This document shows, one piece after another, positions 33,154 through 41,769 of a DNA stretch of 64,000 nucleotides. The stretch comes from Oscillospiraceae bacterium. Lineage in GTDB: Bacteria; Bacillota; Clostridia; Oscillospirales; Oscillospiraceae. The translations under genes and the position numbers were made by a program. The notes beneath the pieces were generated by a model that had not been told where the DNA came from, ran no database searches, and saw nothing but the letters and a program-made list of their open reading frames with translations. Position 1 is the first letter of the stretch, and every line of letters begins with the position of its first letter. The DNA is taken from assembly GCA_017515345.1 (NCBI GenBank), contig JAFWFZ010000049.1, positions 62,001 to 126,000 on the forward strand, read 5' to 3'.

Positions 33154-34506
33154 TCAAACGGGGCAGATATACTTTTTCATCAGGTGAAGTGCCTTTAACG
33201 GCTCCGTTTCACTGAGGAGCCCTGCGGCGAACAGGATATACCGTGCGTCTCTGTAGAGCGTCGGCGACGCGGGCTTCAGAGAGTCCCCGTCCTCCTCCGC
33301 TCTCACGGCGCCCAGGAGCACCCGCCGGCAGTCCGGGGAAAAGACGATGGGTCCGCCCGCTCCGATGACCGTCGGCACCCTTGTCAGATCCTTGCCCCGC
33401 TGCACCTTCGTGATGCCGCCGCCCGTGTACAGAGGCTCCAGCGTGCCGCAGTGCCGCTCCACCGCAAGATGCACGGCCAGCCGTGTCAGCGCCACGTGTG
33501 TCTCCTCATCCCGGCCCTCCGGGACGCTGAAGCGCGCCCGCAGCGCGCGCACGTCTTCCTCCCGGCTGCCCGCAGCGGAGACAAGGCTGTCCAGATTGTG
33601 GTACAGGCCCAGGTCCCCCTCCACGGTGCGCTTGACCCTGGGCTCCCGGAGCCCGACCAGGCTGACGCCCCCCTCCGCAGGGATCCCGTCCGCCACGGAG
33701 TAGACGTCGGTGGTTGCGCCGCCCACGTCCACGATCAGCAGCTCGCCCATACCCGCCTCCTCGTGGGGGACCCCGTCCGCCAGCAGCTTTGCCGCCTGGA
33801 GGACGGCGGAGGGCGTGGGCATGAGCACCCGGCCGATCATGGTCTCCGCCCGGTCGATGCCCCGGGAGGCGGTGATGCGGCTGAGAAAGATCTCCCGGAT
33901 CTTTTCATTCACCGGCTCTGTCTCCAGCCGGTCGAGCCGGGGAAGGATGTTTTTGGAGAAGATCACATGCTTGTCCGAGCGGGAAAGGATCTCCCCGACA
34001 GCGTCATAGGCGGACTTGTTGCCGGCCACGAGGATCGAGGAGATGCCGCCGCCCGCCGCGGAGAGGATCTCCGCGTTGCGGACGATGTTCTTTTTGTCGC
34101 CGCCGTCGGTGCCTCCGGCCAGCAGCACGATATCGGGGCGGAGAGACTCCAGCTCCGCGGCGTCGGCCTCCGACAGCAGGTTCGAGTATGCTGCGACGAC
34201 CTTGGCTCCCGCGCCGAAGGCCGCGAGCCTCGCCGCCCTGGTGGTGAGCTCCCGGGTCAGGCCGATACAGGCCACCCGCAGGCCGCCGGCGGCGCTGCTG
34301 CACCCCATGGCGGTGCGGATATGCTCCTCCGTCACGGGGATCCCGGTCTTCAGCTCCTCCAGCGCGTTCCGGAGCCCCTCGGTCACATCCGTGTCCACGG
34401 TGCTGGGCGCTTTTGCCCACCCGGCCAGCTCCTCGCTGTCCAGGTCGAAGGCGCACACCTTTGTAAACGTGCTGCCGAAGTCGATGAAAAGCCGCAGCCT
34501 GTCCAT
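33154..34506 (-). CDS. GlmL/MutL-family ASKHA protein (first of two)
   Basis: 450 residues. ASKHA ATPase motifs: FIDFGSTFTKVCAFD (phosphate 1), MGCSSAAGGLR, DIVLLAGGTDGG, LLIVDVGGATTDVYSV (phosphate 2) and VIGAGGPIVFSP (adenosine). GlmL (also named MutL) accompanies AdoCbl-dependent glutamate mutase and is presumed to reactivate or load the B12 enzyme. This copy lies 2 bases after the glycyl-radical activase on the minus strand, not beside a mutase. It shares an operon with the GRE rather than with the B12 enzyme. A second copy is at 41.8 kb. Confidence 0.9.
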   Translation of the reverse strand: MDRLRLFIDFGSTFTKVCAFDLDSEELAGWAKAPSTVDTDVTEGLRNALEELKTGIPVTEEHIRTAMGCSSAAGGLRVACIGLTRELTTRAARLAAFGAGAKVVAAYSNLLSEADAAELESLRPDIVLLAGGTDGGDKKNIVRNAEILSAAGGGISSILVAGNKSAYDAVGEILSRSDKHVIFSKNILPRLDRLETEPVNEKIREIFLSRITASRGIDRAETMIGRVLMPTPSAVLQAAKLLADGVPHEEAGMGELLIVDVGGATTDVYSVADGIPAEGGVSLVGLREPRVKRTVEGDLGLYHNLDSLVSAAGSREEDVRALRARFSVPEGRDEETHVALTRLAVHLAVERHCGTLEPLYTGGGITKVQRGKDLTRVPTVIGAGGPIVFSPDCRRVLLGAVRAEEDGDSLKPASPTLYRDARYILFAAGLLSETEPLKALHLMKKYICPV

Positions 34507-34508
34507 GT

Positions 34509-35435
34509 TCAGCCGCTGACCTTGCAGCGGAGACCGAAGGACTCGATGAAGGTCCTGGCCGCGTCCTTTTCCTCCTGGGTCATGGCGGGCGTCTCGGGCA
34601 TGGGGTACTCCATGCCGATCATGCGGTATTTGTTCTTGCCGTACTCGTGGTAGGGCAGCAGATTCACCAGAGACTCGGGGGTGATCTCCTTCACCGTGTT
34701 CGCGAGAAGGGTCAGATGCTCCTCCGAAGCGTTGACACCGGGGATCAGCGGCACGCGGATGACGATCTCCTTTTTGTTCTCCGCAAGGAAGCGGAGGTTG
34801 TCAAGAATGAGCTCGTTTTTCACGCCTGTGTATCTCTCGTGGAGGGAGTTGTCCAGGTGCTTCAGGTCATAGTAGAACAGGTCCGCGTGCTCCATGATCG
34901 TCTGCAGCGCGTCCCTGCTGCCGTAGCCGCTGGTGTCGGCGCAGGTGTGGATGCCGTTCTCGTGGCAGAGCCGGAACACGGCAGCGACAAAATCCGGCTG
35001 GGACAGGATCTCCCCGCCGGAGCAGGTGCAGCCGCCGTCCCTGTCGTAGTAGTCCTTGTCGCGCTTCACCACGTTGTACGCCTCCTGGGCGGTCATCACC
35101 TTGCCGGAGATGCTCAGCGCCTCATAGAGGCATTTTTTGACGCATTTGCCGCAGAGGGTGCACTTTTCCGCGTCGTGGATGAGTCCGTCCGGACCCATGC
35201 TCAGCGCCTCCGCAGGGCATACGGCGATGCACTTGCCGCACTTCTTGCAGGAGGTGTACCGGTAGCTCCACTGGGGCTTATAGCTCTGGGACTCCGGGTT
35301 GGAGCACCAGAGGCAGCGCAGGGGACAGCCCTTGACGAACACGGTGGTGCGGACGCCCGGCCCGTCGTCGATGCTGTACCGCTGGATGTTGAATACTGTT
35401 CCTGTGATCTGGGTATAGTCCAAGGTGTTGTCCAT
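34509..35435 (-). CDS. Glycyl radical enzyme activating enzyme (radical SAM)
   Basis: 308 residues. The radical-SAM cluster is C-x3-C-x2-C at Cys37, Cys41 and Cys44 (KGCPLRCLWCSNPE). A two-cluster ferredoxin insert follows (CKKCGKCIAVCP and CTLCGKCVKKC), typical of activases for non-PFL glycyl radical enzymes. Later motifs include GGCTCSGGEILSQ and DTSGYGS. It abstracts hydrogen from the radical glycine of the partner GRE using AdoMet. RBS GGAGG before ATG 35435. It sits directly downstream of the GRE and 2 bases before GlmL. Confidence 0.93.
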   Translation of the reverse strand: MDNTLDYTQITGTVFNIQRYSIDDGPGVRTTVFVKGCPLRCLWCSNPESQSYKPQWSYRYTSCKKCGKCIAVCPAEALSMGPDGLIHDAEKCTLCGKCVKKCLYEALSISGKVMTAQEAYNVVKRDKDYYDRDGGCTCSGGEILSQPDFVAAVFRLCHENGIHTCADTSGYGSRDALQTIMEHADLFYYDLKHLDNSLHERYTGVKNELILDNLRFLAENKKEIVIRVPLIPGVNASEEHLTLLANTVKEITPESLVNLLPYHEYGKNKYRMIGMEYPMPETPAMTQEEKDAARTFIESFGLRCKVSG

Positions 35436-35523
35436 AGTGACCTCCGTGCATCATATGTATCGGGGAGTGAAACTGATTCGCTGCAGTCGGCGCGAACTCT
35501 GCCGAGAGCCGTGTTTACAATCT

Positions 35524-35556
35524 AAACTCTGGGCGGGACATGCCCGCCCAGAGTTT
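35524..35556 (-). terminator. Attenuator-like hairpin between GRE and activase genes
   Basis: A 14-bp perfect stem AAACTCTGGGCGGG with 5-nt loop in the 186-base gap between GRE stop and activase ATG. The better U run (GTTTTTGT) is on the plus-strand side; on the minus strand the stem is followed by AGATTG after TTT. It may limit readthrough so the activase is made at lower level than the GRE. Confidence 0.5.
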
Positions 35557-35594
35557 TTGTGTGTGATTGGTCCCGCGAATTCCGCTGCGATGAC

Positions 35595-35615
35595 AGCGAA
35601 GCGGGTCCGATTTGA
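35595..35615. repeat. Half copy of the dispersed palindromic repeat
   Basis: AGCGAAGCGGGTCCGATTTG just downstream of the GRE gene; only the right arm is preserved. Confidence 0.4.
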
Positions 35616-35621
35616 AAACCG

Positions 35622-38138
35622 TCAGATGTTCTCGTGCATGGTGCGGTGCACGATCTCGGCCTGCAGCTCCCTGGGCAGGTCGATGAAGTAGGCGCTGTAA
35701 CCGCCCACGCGCACCAGCAGGTTCTTGTGCTCCTGGGGATGCTCCAGCGCATCCTGCAGCTCCTCGGCGGAGTGGATGTTGAACTGGATGTGCCAGCCGT
35801 CGCGCTTGATGAAGGTGCGGATGAGCTGAGCCAGCTTCTGCTTCTTCTCGTCGGAATTCAGCAGGCTCTTGGAGAACTTCATGTTCATGGCGTAGCCGCA
35901 GTACTCCTTGGCGTAGGGCGCGTTAGTGGCGGAGTTGATGGTGCAGGTGGGGCCGCTGACGTCCATGCCGGGCATGGCGGAGCAGGCGGCGTCATCGGTG
36001 GGCGTGTAGGCCAGACGGCCGCTGGGCAGGGCGCCGATGGAACGTCCGATGGTGGTGTGGCCGGCCGCGGCGCCGATGAACAGCATGGGCTTCTTGCCGG
36101 TGATGGGGTCGATGCGATCCTGCATGATCTCCACGACCTTCTTGTTCACCGCGTCATACAGGGAGTCGACATACTCGTCGTCGTTGCCGTACTTGGGGGC
36201 GTTCAGGCAGGCCTGGCGCAGATCCTCATATCCCTCCCAGTTGGCGTTGATGGCGGCCATCATCTCGTCCATGGTAACCTTCTCATCCTCAAAGACCAGC
36301 TTCTTCAGGGCGGAGAGGCTGTCGGCCACGTCCACCAGGCCGCGGCTGCCGAACCAGCTGGTCCAGCCCTCGGGATAGCGGGCGCCGCCCTCCTTGGGCG
36401 TGAGGCCGTTGGGGATGCAGTCCTCATACTGCATGGCGCAGCGCAGACCGCTCATGGGGCCGTCGGTGATCTCGGTGGCAAGGCCCAGTGTCTTGATGCG
36501 CATGAGGATGGGGCAGAAGTACCTGAGCTGGGTGTAATAGGCCTCCATCACGTCCTCGATGCACTTGAAGTTCCTGGGATCGCCGGTGTGCGGGCCGATC
36601 TGTTTCTTGATCCTGGGATCGAAGCCGTCGAACAGGGCAAGCTCAAAGACCTTGGTCTGGTTGATGTTGTGGCCGCCGCCCAGATGCTCCATGCTGCTCA
36701 GGTGATAGCCCAGGCAGCCGCTGGCGTTCCAGTCGCAGGCGTCCACCAGGGGCACGCCGCGGTCCAGATAACGCTGGGTGCCCTCCTTGTCGTTGAGGAA
36801 GGCGGGGTTGCCGCCGCCGAAGCGGACGTTGCAGTCGATGGCGTGGAGCAGGAACTCGTCGGGGGTCTGGTCGCTGACACGGACGTAGATGGCGGGCTCG
36901 GACAGCTTCACCTGGGCCATAGCCTCCAGGATCAGCCAGCTCAGCTCGTTGGTGAGCTCCTCGCCCTTCTCGTTCACGCCGCACAGGGTGATGTTCGGCA
37001 GCAGGGAGCCGGGGGCCGCGCGCTGCTCGCGGGGGATGGTGACCAGGTTCTCCACCTCGCGGATCTTGAGCCACAGGGCGCCCAGGAGCTCGGCGGCGTC
37101 CTGAAGGTCGATCCTGCCCTCGGCGTAATCCTTCTTGAAGTAGGGATACAGGAGCTGGTCCAGGCGGCCGATGGGAACCTCGGGCCGATCGGAGCTCTCC
37201 TTCCAGCAGACCAGGTGGTACAGGCGCACGCACTGCACAGCCTCAAAGAACGTGCGGGGCGGCTTGCCCGGGCACTGCTCGCAGGCCTCGGCGATGCGGA
37301 TGAGCTCGGCCTTCCGCGTCTCGTCGGAGCAGGCGGCCGCCTGCTCGCGGGCCAGGTCGGCCCAACGCTTGGCATAGTCGATGAACGCCTGGCAGGAGAT
37401 GATGCACGCCTCCAGCAGCCAGTATTTGCGCAGGAACTGGGCGGAGCCGTGGCAGTGCTCGGTGTCGCCCTCCAGCATCATGCGCTCCTTTTCCTTTTTG
37501 CACAGGTCGATCACGTACTCCAGGCCGTGGTCGATGCACTTGGCGCTGACCTGGGCCACGCCGCCGCCGTAGGCGCTGTAGTTCTGGAACAGGCCGCGGT
37601 CCATGATCTCGCGCACGCCGCGTCCCTCAAACACCATGGCGTGGTCGAACAGCAGGTCGAACACATCGGTGCCCATGTCATACTCGTAGGCCTTGTTCAC
37701 GGTGCTGACGGGGGGCATATGCTCGATCCAGTACTCGGCGTCCGCCTTCAGGGCGGCCATATCCTCGGGGGTGATGTTGGTGGAGTCGGTGTCGGAGGTC
37801 TTGCGGTCGAACTTGCCGCGCTCGCACATCTTCAGGATCTCCCGGGGCTTCATGGCGCACAGGGTGCCGTTGCCGCGGATGAACTTGGTCAGGGAGCCGG
37901 CCAGCAGCTCGCCGTCACGCAGCAGCAGGGGGCACTCCATCAGTCTTTTCTCCAGCGCCTTCGCCCAGCGGATATCCACGGGCAGACCCTCGGTCTCCTT
38001 CCAGGATTCAGTAAACAGCAGGGTGTCGTCCACATATACCTGGGGCTCGGCAGCCTCCCACTCGGCCTTCAGCTTCTGAAGACGGGGAGTGATCACCTGC
38101 ACGCTTCTGATCGCCTGGGGATCAACTTTGACAGACAT
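35622..38138 (-). CDS. Glycyl radical enzyme of unassigned specificity
   Basis: 838 residues from ATG 38138 (AAAGGAACG upstream). PFL-like domain (about 1-680): NPAFLND, then the thiyl radical Cys475 in DWNASGCLGYHLSS. Glycyl radical domain: radical Gly813 in RVGGYSAYF near the C-terminus. In diol dehydratases, choline lyase, hydroxyproline dehydratase and most decarboxylases the Cys is followed by x-Glu (GCVE-type). Here it is Leu-Gly, so a standard eliminase is unlikely. PFL itself has adjacent Cys-Cys, also absent. No microcompartment targeting extension or shell genes are present. Reaction unknown; neighbours suggest a carboxylate pathway with a B12 mutase. Confidence 0.9.
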   Translation of the reverse strand: MSVKVDPQAIRSVQVITPRLQKLKAEWEAAEPQVYVDDTLLFTESWKETEGLPVDIRWAKALEKRLMECPLLLRDGELLAGSLTKFIRGNGTLCAMKPREILKMCERGKFDRKTSDTDSTNITPEDMAALKADAEYWIEHMPPVSTVNKAYEYDMGTDVFDLLFDHAMVFEGRGVREIMDRGLFQNYSAYGGGVAQVSAKCIDHGLEYVIDLCKKEKERMMLEGDTEHCHGSAQFLRKYWLLEACIISCQAFIDYAKRWADLAREQAAACSDETRKAELIRIAEACEQCPGKPPRTFFEAVQCVRLYHLVCWKESSDRPEVPIGRLDQLLYPYFKKDYAEGRIDLQDAAELLGALWLKIREVENLVTIPREQRAAPGSLLPNITLCGVNEKGEELTNELSWLILEAMAQVKLSEPAIYVRVSDQTPDEFLLHAIDCNVRFGGGNPAFLNDKEGTQRYLDRGVPLVDACDWNASGCLGYHLSSMEHLGGGHNINQTKVFELALFDGFDPRIKKQIGPHTGDPRNFKCIEDVMEAYYTQLRYFCPILMRIKTLGLATEITDGPMSGLRCAMQYEDCIPNGLTPKEGGARYPEGWTSWFGSRGLVDVADSLSALKKLVFEDEKVTMDEMMAAINANWEGYEDLRQACLNAPKYGNDDEYVDSLYDAVNKKVVEIMQDRIDPITGKKPMLFIGAAAGHTTIGRSIGALPSGRLAYTPTDDAACSAMPGMDVSGPTCTINSATNAPYAKEYCGYAMNMKFSKSLLNSDEKKQKLAQLIRTFIKRDGWHIQFNIHSAEELQDALEHPQEHKNLLVRVGGYSAYFIDLPRELQAEIVHRTMHENI

Positions 38139-38201
38139 AATGCAACGTTCCTTTCTTTTCATTTTTACCGCAAAATCAGCGGAACGATTCTTTCCGTATA
38201 C

Positions 38202-38230
38202 ATCTTAAAACAAACCGCATTTTCTTTCAA
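38202..38230 (-). promoter_or_regulatory. Promoter of the GRE operon
   Basis: Minus strand TTGAAA (38230-38225), a 17-base spacer and TAAGAT (38207-38202), about 64 bases before the GRE ATG. Confidence 0.68.
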
Positions 38231-38472
38231 GCGCAAATTGTGGCGCGGAGAATACTGATAATACTTTTTCAATAAATAAAAGAATATAACAAAATATATT
38301 TTAATTAAAAGTGATAATGATTAAAAAAATAGTATCAGTTTTAGTGCGGTACTATTTGCGGTTGATTTTTACCCGAGTTTCGTTTATTCTTTTCTTATAT
38401 GTTACAGAGCAGTTCTGTCGACACTTTTCACCCCGCGGCCGCGGGGAATACTGCATAATGGAGGGAAAGATA
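38231..38472. other. AT-rich divergent control region between GRE and Fe-ADH operons
   Basis: A markedly AT-rich stretch, unlike surrounding DNA. It contains AGTGATAATGATTA (about 38309-38322), which loosely resembles the GTGATAAAAT arm of the inverted repeat near pucR. No consensus plus-strand promoter can be fixed with confidence. An in-frame upstream ATG at 38311 lacks a ribosome site, so I treat this as untranslated. Confidence 0.45.
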
Positions 38473-39669
38473 ATGGAAACCGTGTTCAACAGTCCCAATC
38501 CGATCCTGTTCGGCCCAGGCGCCTCCAAGGCCACCGGCCAGAAGCTGAAGGAGTTCGGCTGCACCAAGGTCATGGTCGTCTTCGACCCCGGCATCAAGAA
38601 GGCCGGCATCGCGGACAAGATCGTGGAAGCCGTCAAGTCCGCCGGGCTTGAGGTCATCACCTTCGGCGACGTGCAGGCAGATCCCCCCGACTGGTCCGTG
38701 GAGCAGGCGGGAAACATCGCCATCGCGGAGAAGGTGGACGGCGTCGTCGGCGTGGGCGGCGGCAGCTCCATGGATACCGCCAAGGGCGTGAAGCTCCTGA
38801 TCGCCAATCCGCCTCCGCTGAAGCAGTATTTCGGCCGCACCGGCGTCGTCACGAAGCCCAGCGTGCCGCTGATCGTTATTCCCACCACCGCCGGCACCGG
38901 CAGCGAGTGCACCCCCGGCGGCACCATCACGAATTCCGAGCTGGGCATCAAGACGAACATCTCCGGCGTGGGCTGCGCCGTCACCCTGGGCATCGTGGAT
39001 CCGGAACTCACCGCCAGCCTGCCCAAGTACGTCACCGCCACCACCGGGCTGGATGCCTTCTGCCACTGCTTCGAGTCCTACACCTCCGCCATGGCCAACT
39101 CCATCAGCTCCGTTCTGGGGCGGGAGGGGATCCGCCTGGTGGGCAAGTACCTGGTCCGCGCCTATGAAAACGGGAGCGATGACATGGAGGCCCGTGAGGG
39201 CATGCAGCTCGCCGCCACCCTGGGCGGCATGGCCATGTCCGGTGCCTTCTGCCACCTGTGCCACGATATCGGCCGCTCCCTGGGCGCCAAGTTCCACGTG
39301 CCCCACGGCCACGGCTGCTCCGTCACCGTGCCCCAGGTGCTCCAGGTCATTGCCCCCGCCCAGCCCGAAAAGGTGAAGTATATCGCCGAGTGCCTCGGCG
39401 CGCAGGTGCCCGACGGCGCCACCGGGGAGGAGATCGGCCAGATCGCCTATGACGCGGCGCACGACCTTCTGAAGAAGGTGAATCTGCCCGGCATGGCTTC
39501 CCTTGGCCTCAAGAAGGAGGAGCTGCTGGCGCAGGTGCCCGACGAGGTCGTCATGCAGGTGGAGATGGAGATCAAGGGCTTCGGCGGCATCGCGCCTCCC
39601 CCCATGCCCGTGACCAAGGAGCTGATCGCGGATATCATCGTCCGCGCCTACGACGAGAATAACTTCTGA
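38473..39669 (+). CDS. Iron-containing alcohol dehydrogenase (second of two)
   Basis: 398 residues from ATG 38473, with GAGGGAAAG just upstream. Fe-ADH motifs: GVGGGSSMDTAKG, IPTTAGTGSECTPGGT, and metal ligands in TGLDAFCHCFESY, CHLCHDIGRSLGA and HVPHGHGCSV. It is clearly related to the Fe-ADH at 24 kb but diverged, implying different substrates. First gene of the Fe-ADH / B12 mutase / GlmL operon and divergent from the GRE, so it probably reduces or oxidises an intermediate of the same pathway. Confidence 0.92.
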   Translation: METVFNSPNPILFGPGASKATGQKLKEFGCTKVMVVFDPGIKKAGIADKIVEAVKSAGLEVITFGDVQADPPDWSVEQAGNIAIAEKVDGVVGVGGGSSMDTAKGVKLLIANPPPLKQYFGRTGVVTKPSVPLIVIPTTAGTGSECTPGGTITNSELGIKTNISGVGCAVTLGIVDPELTASLPKYVTATTGLDAFCHCFESYTSAMANSISSVLGREGIRLVGKYLVRAYENGSDDMEAREGMQLAATLGGMAMSGAFCHLCHDIGRSLGAKFHVPHGHGCSVTVPQVLQVIAPAQPEKVKYIAECLGAQVPDGATGEEIGQIAYDAAHDLLKKVNLPGMASLGLKKEELLAQVPDEVVMQVEMEIKGFGGIAPPPMPVTKELIADIIVRAYDENNF

Positions 39670-39721
39670 ATCCGACGCAGGCAGATCGGGCGTGAGCCCG
39701 AAACAAGGGAGAGTGAATAGA

Positions 39722-41689
39722 ATGATAGAGGATTCCCAGATCTTTGTGCGCGACGTGATGATGCCTGAGGACGAGTTCCTGAAGAAGCACGAGCAGGTCA
39801 TCAGCGTGTGGCCCACCGGCAAGGAGATCGACCTGGAGGAGGCCGTCGCCTACAACAAGAGCCTCCCCAAGCATAAGAATATGAACTGGATGCTCAAGAA
39901 GCACAAGGCGGAGCACAAAACGGGGCTGTATCCCCGCTCCGGCACCCCCATCATCGAGCAGGAGATCGAACTGCTGAAGGGGATGAACGAGGTGGGCGTG
40001 TGCATGTTCCCGTTCACCACGGACTCCTACAGCCGCAATATGCGCTTCGATATGGCCCAGCAGGCGCTGGAGGAGAGCATCCGCACCGGACAGGCAAAGC
40101 TGAACGGCTATCCTATCGTGAACCACGGCGTCAAGGCCACGAGAAAAGTGGTGGAGAGCTGCTACGGCGCGCTGGACGCCCGCTCCTCCCGGGAGGGGCA
40201 GGCCATCATCGCGGAAATGGCGTTTGCCTCCGGCATCTCCGCCATCCCCCAGAGCATGTTCGGCTGGGTCGCCGGCTACGACAAACGCGCCACGCCCCAG
40301 GAGTGCGTGCAGACGGCCCAGTATTCCGCCCGGCTTTCCGGCTACTACGCGGAGCGCGGCCACATCATCAACCACGCCACCCACGGCTGGCTGGCAAACG
40401 GCGTCATCCCCACCTATGTGGGCATCGCCTGCCAGGTGCTGGAGGCGCTCCTGTCCGCCGGGCAGGGGGCCAAGAGCTTCTCGCCCATGGTGAATTTCAA
40501 CGGCAACATGGCCCAGGATCTGGGCGAGTTCCGGGCTGCTGAGCGCGTCTACCGGGACAAGCTGGACCAGTACGGCCACGCCGACTGTGAGATCCCCGGC
40601 GTCATCGCGAACCAGTCCTTCCTCTACACGTTCCCCAGGGACGTGGGCATGGCCTTCGGCTACATCAACTACACCGCCATGCTGGGCGCACTGGCGAACG
40701 TGCCCGCCTGCTCCGTCAAGACCATTGACGAGGCCATCGGCGTTCCCAGTCTGGAGTCCCACAAGCAGACCTACCGCTCCGCCAACTGGATCTACAACGT
40801 GGTGCGGCAGCAGAATTTCCAGATCGAGTCCAAGGACATCGATATAGAGGAGAAGATGTGCTATATGGCCGTGTCCGCCATCGTGGACAGGGTCATGGAG
40901 CTGGGCGAGGGCGACGTGGCCGTGGGCATCGTCAAGGGACTCTACTCCGGCGTGCTGGACTGCCCCTTCTCCATCAGCATGCACCTGCAGGACAACACCC
41001 TGGGCGTCCGCGACCTCCACGGCGCGGTGCGCTATCTGGAGTACGGCAACGTGCCCATCCCGGAGGAAGTCCGGGAGTACGAGCGGGGAAAGATCGCGGA
41101 GCGTGAAGCGTATGAGAAGCGGAAGATGAGCTACAAGGTCTCCATCGCCGATTTCTTCACCCTGGCAAAGGGCACCCTCATCGACCCCATCGAGGAGATC
41201 GACTATACCGAGGCGAAGCCCAACGAATATGCGGACGCTATCCGGGAGAACCCGCCCACGGTCATCACCGGCACCATCGGCGTGGATTCCCACGTCATCG
41301 GCACAAAGCTCATCAGCCGCGTGCTGAGAGAGGACGGTTTCAACGTGGTGGCTCTCGGCGCGCAGAACGCGCCGGAGGAGTTCATCAAGGCGGCCCAGGA
41401 GACGGACGCCGACGCCATGTTCATCACCTCCCTCTACGGCATGGCGGAGCAGGACTGCGAGGGGTTCCGCGACAAGTGCATCGAGGCGGGCCTCGGGGAC
41501 ATCATCCTTTCCATCGGCGGGAACCTGGGCGTGGGCAAGCACGAGTTTGCCGACGATGAGGTGAAGTTCAAAAAGATCGGCTTCGACCACGTGTATCCGC
41601 CGGAGTCCCCCATCGAGAAATCCATCGAGGACCTGTGCAAAGACCTGGAGGCCAGAGGCAGGCTCAAGCGCGGCACGGCAGAGGAATAG
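39722..41689 (+). CDS. Fused B12-dependent glutamate-mutase-like enzyme (GlmE-GlmS fusion)
   Basis: 655 residues from ATG 39722 (GGGAGAGTG upstream). Residues 1-about 500 match the GlmE TIM-barrel subunit (WPTGKEIDLEEAV near 30-42). A C-terminal B12-binding domain like GlmS follows, with the base-off histidine motif GVDSHVIG, SLYGMAEQDC and GGNLGVGKHE. Compared with clostridial GlmE recalled from memory, the arginines binding the two substrate carboxylates are kept (Arg72, Arg105, Arg154). The Glu contacting the amino group is Pro176 and one active-site Tyr is Trp182; the other Tyr remains (Tyr186). So it probably rearranges a dicarboxylate other than glutamate. Operon with Fe-ADH and GlmL. 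Confidence 0.88.
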   Translation: MIEDSQIFVRDVMMPEDEFLKKHEQVISVWPTGKEIDLEEAVAYNKSLPKHKNMNWMLKKHKAEHKTGLYPRSGTPIIEQEIELLKGMNEVGVCMFPFTTDSYSRNMRFDMAQQALEESIRTGQAKLNGYPIVNHGVKATRKVVESCYGALDARSSREGQAIIAEMAFASGISAIPQSMFGWVAGYDKRATPQECVQTAQYSARLSGYYAERGHIINHATHGWLANGVIPTYVGIACQVLEALLSAGQGAKSFSPMVNFNGNMAQDLGEFRAAERVYRDKLDQYGHADCEIPGVIANQSFLYTFPRDVGMAFGYINYTAMLGALANVPACSVKTIDEAIGVPSLESHKQTYRSANWIYNVVRQQNFQIESKDIDIEEKMCYMAVSAIVDRVMELGEGDVAVGIVKGLYSGVLDCPFSISMHLQDNTLGVRDLHGAVRYLEYGNVPIPEEVREYERGKIAEREAYEKRKMSYKVSIADFFTLAKGTLIDPIEEIDYTEAKPNEYADAIRENPPTVITGTIGVDSHVIGTKLISRVLREDGFNVVALGAQNAPEEFIKAAQETDADAMFITSLYGMAEQDCEGFRDKCIEAGLGDIILSIGGNLGVGKHEFADDEVKFKKIGFDHVYPPESPIEKSIEDLCKDLEARGRLKRGTAEE

Positions 41690-41714
41690 CCGGCTAAACG
41701 AATAAAAATGAAGT

Positions 41715-41742
41715 TGCTTTCCCCGGGCGACCGGGGAAAGCA
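41715..41742 (+). terminator. Hairpin between mutase and GlmL genes
   Basis: A 12-bp stem TGCTTTCCCCGG with GCGA loop followed by AACTTTTC, inside the operon between mutase and GlmL. It is likely a partial terminator or mRNA stabiliser setting a lower GlmL level. Confidence 0.6.
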
Positions 41743-41769
41743 AACTTTTCATGGGAGAGGAAATCATCC

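Noticed and set aside
39722..41689. Assignment as authentic glutamate (methylaspartate) mutase
   Set aside because: The residue contacting the substrate amino group is replaced and no other methylaspartate-pathway gene is nearby, so I kept the name generic.
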